Origin: CAVSUZ01 sp963791885
Lineage (GTDB): Bacteria > Pseudomonadota > Alphaproteobacteria > Acetobacterales > Acetobacteraceae
Length of the DNA: 64,000 nt
Direction: 5' to 3'
Assembly (NCBI GenBank): GCA_963791885.1
Contig: CAWBUL010000006.1
Span: forward strand, 1,922,001-1,986,000
Shown here: piece after piece, positions 63,999 to 64,000 of the stretch
Layout of the letters: every line of letters starts with the position of its first letter
How positions within the stretch are numbered: the first letter of the stretch is position 1
The notes under the pieces: model-generated
What the model saw: the letters and a program-made list of their open reading frames with translations, nothing else
Told to the model about the DNA's origin: nothing
Database searches by the model: none
Made by a program: the position numbers and the translations under genes

Positions 63999-64000
63999 GG

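Noticed and set aside
1..64000. CRISPR array or complete rRNA/tRNA genes
   Set aside because: No regularly spaced repeats with unique spacers and no complete tRNA or rRNA structure were seen; only the tRNA-Arg 3' fragment at 28855.

Overview
The window is GC-rich DNA from an alphaproteobacterium. FixL/FixK-type oxygen control, a cydPABX bd oxidase, a bacterial Ku, PEP-CTERM proteins and the insertion-sequence families fit Rhodospirillales, perhaps Acetobacteraceae; this placement is inferred from gene content. No rRNA, complete tRNA or CRISPR array is visible. Many genes carry one or two frame breaks, so either this is a decaying accessory region or the assembly keeps indel errors.

Region 1 (1-13 kb) is a low-oxygen module. 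A FixL-like haem-PAS kinase, a receiver-only FixJ-like regulator, an HlyD/RbbA/YhhJ-type exporter with a deleted P-type ATPase, a cytochrome c and cydPABX lie together. Four perfect TTGAT-N4-ATCAA (FixK/FNR) sites sit at their promoters. Region 2 (13-16 kb) is a scar of IS5, IS3 and IS21 sequences. Region 3 (16-29 kb) holds Ku with a small zinc-ribbon protein, a fatty acid hydroxylase, a PEP-CTERM protein, an MFS pump, a PsiF-like protein, and a hydantoinase/amidase catabolic cluster in which several genes are frame-broken.

Region 4 (28.86 to about 38.6 kb) is an integrated element. It starts at a 3' fragment of tRNA-Arg(CCG), followed by a tyrosine integrase, an AlpA-like HTH protein, a primase-like protein, a DUF3987/YfjI-type ATPase, an origin-like inverted repeat around an AT-rich core, an MT-A70 adenine methyltransferase and a stand-alone M41 (FtsH-type) peptidase. 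Its right end is obscured by an IS66 remnant with IS21 inserted in it.

Region 5 (41-54 kb) contains an operon of a 51-residue peptide with a Gly-Gly motif, two unrecognised proteins and a Dyp-type peroxidase. A decayed, internally deleted second copy of the two unknown genes lies 10 kb away, beside a bile-acid-symporter-family transporter, an outer-membrane protein and a DUF502 protein. A porin remnant, a LysR remnant, a pyridine nucleotide oxidoreductase lacking the redox cysteines and IS3/IS256 elements lie between. Region 6 (54-64 kb) is mostly mobile debris: two abutting IS630 elements, remnants of a Mom-like DNA-modification gene, an internally deleted IS5, recombinase and MT-A70-like remnants, two secreted proteins, and a frame-broken PEP-CTERM gene preceded by tandem repeats.
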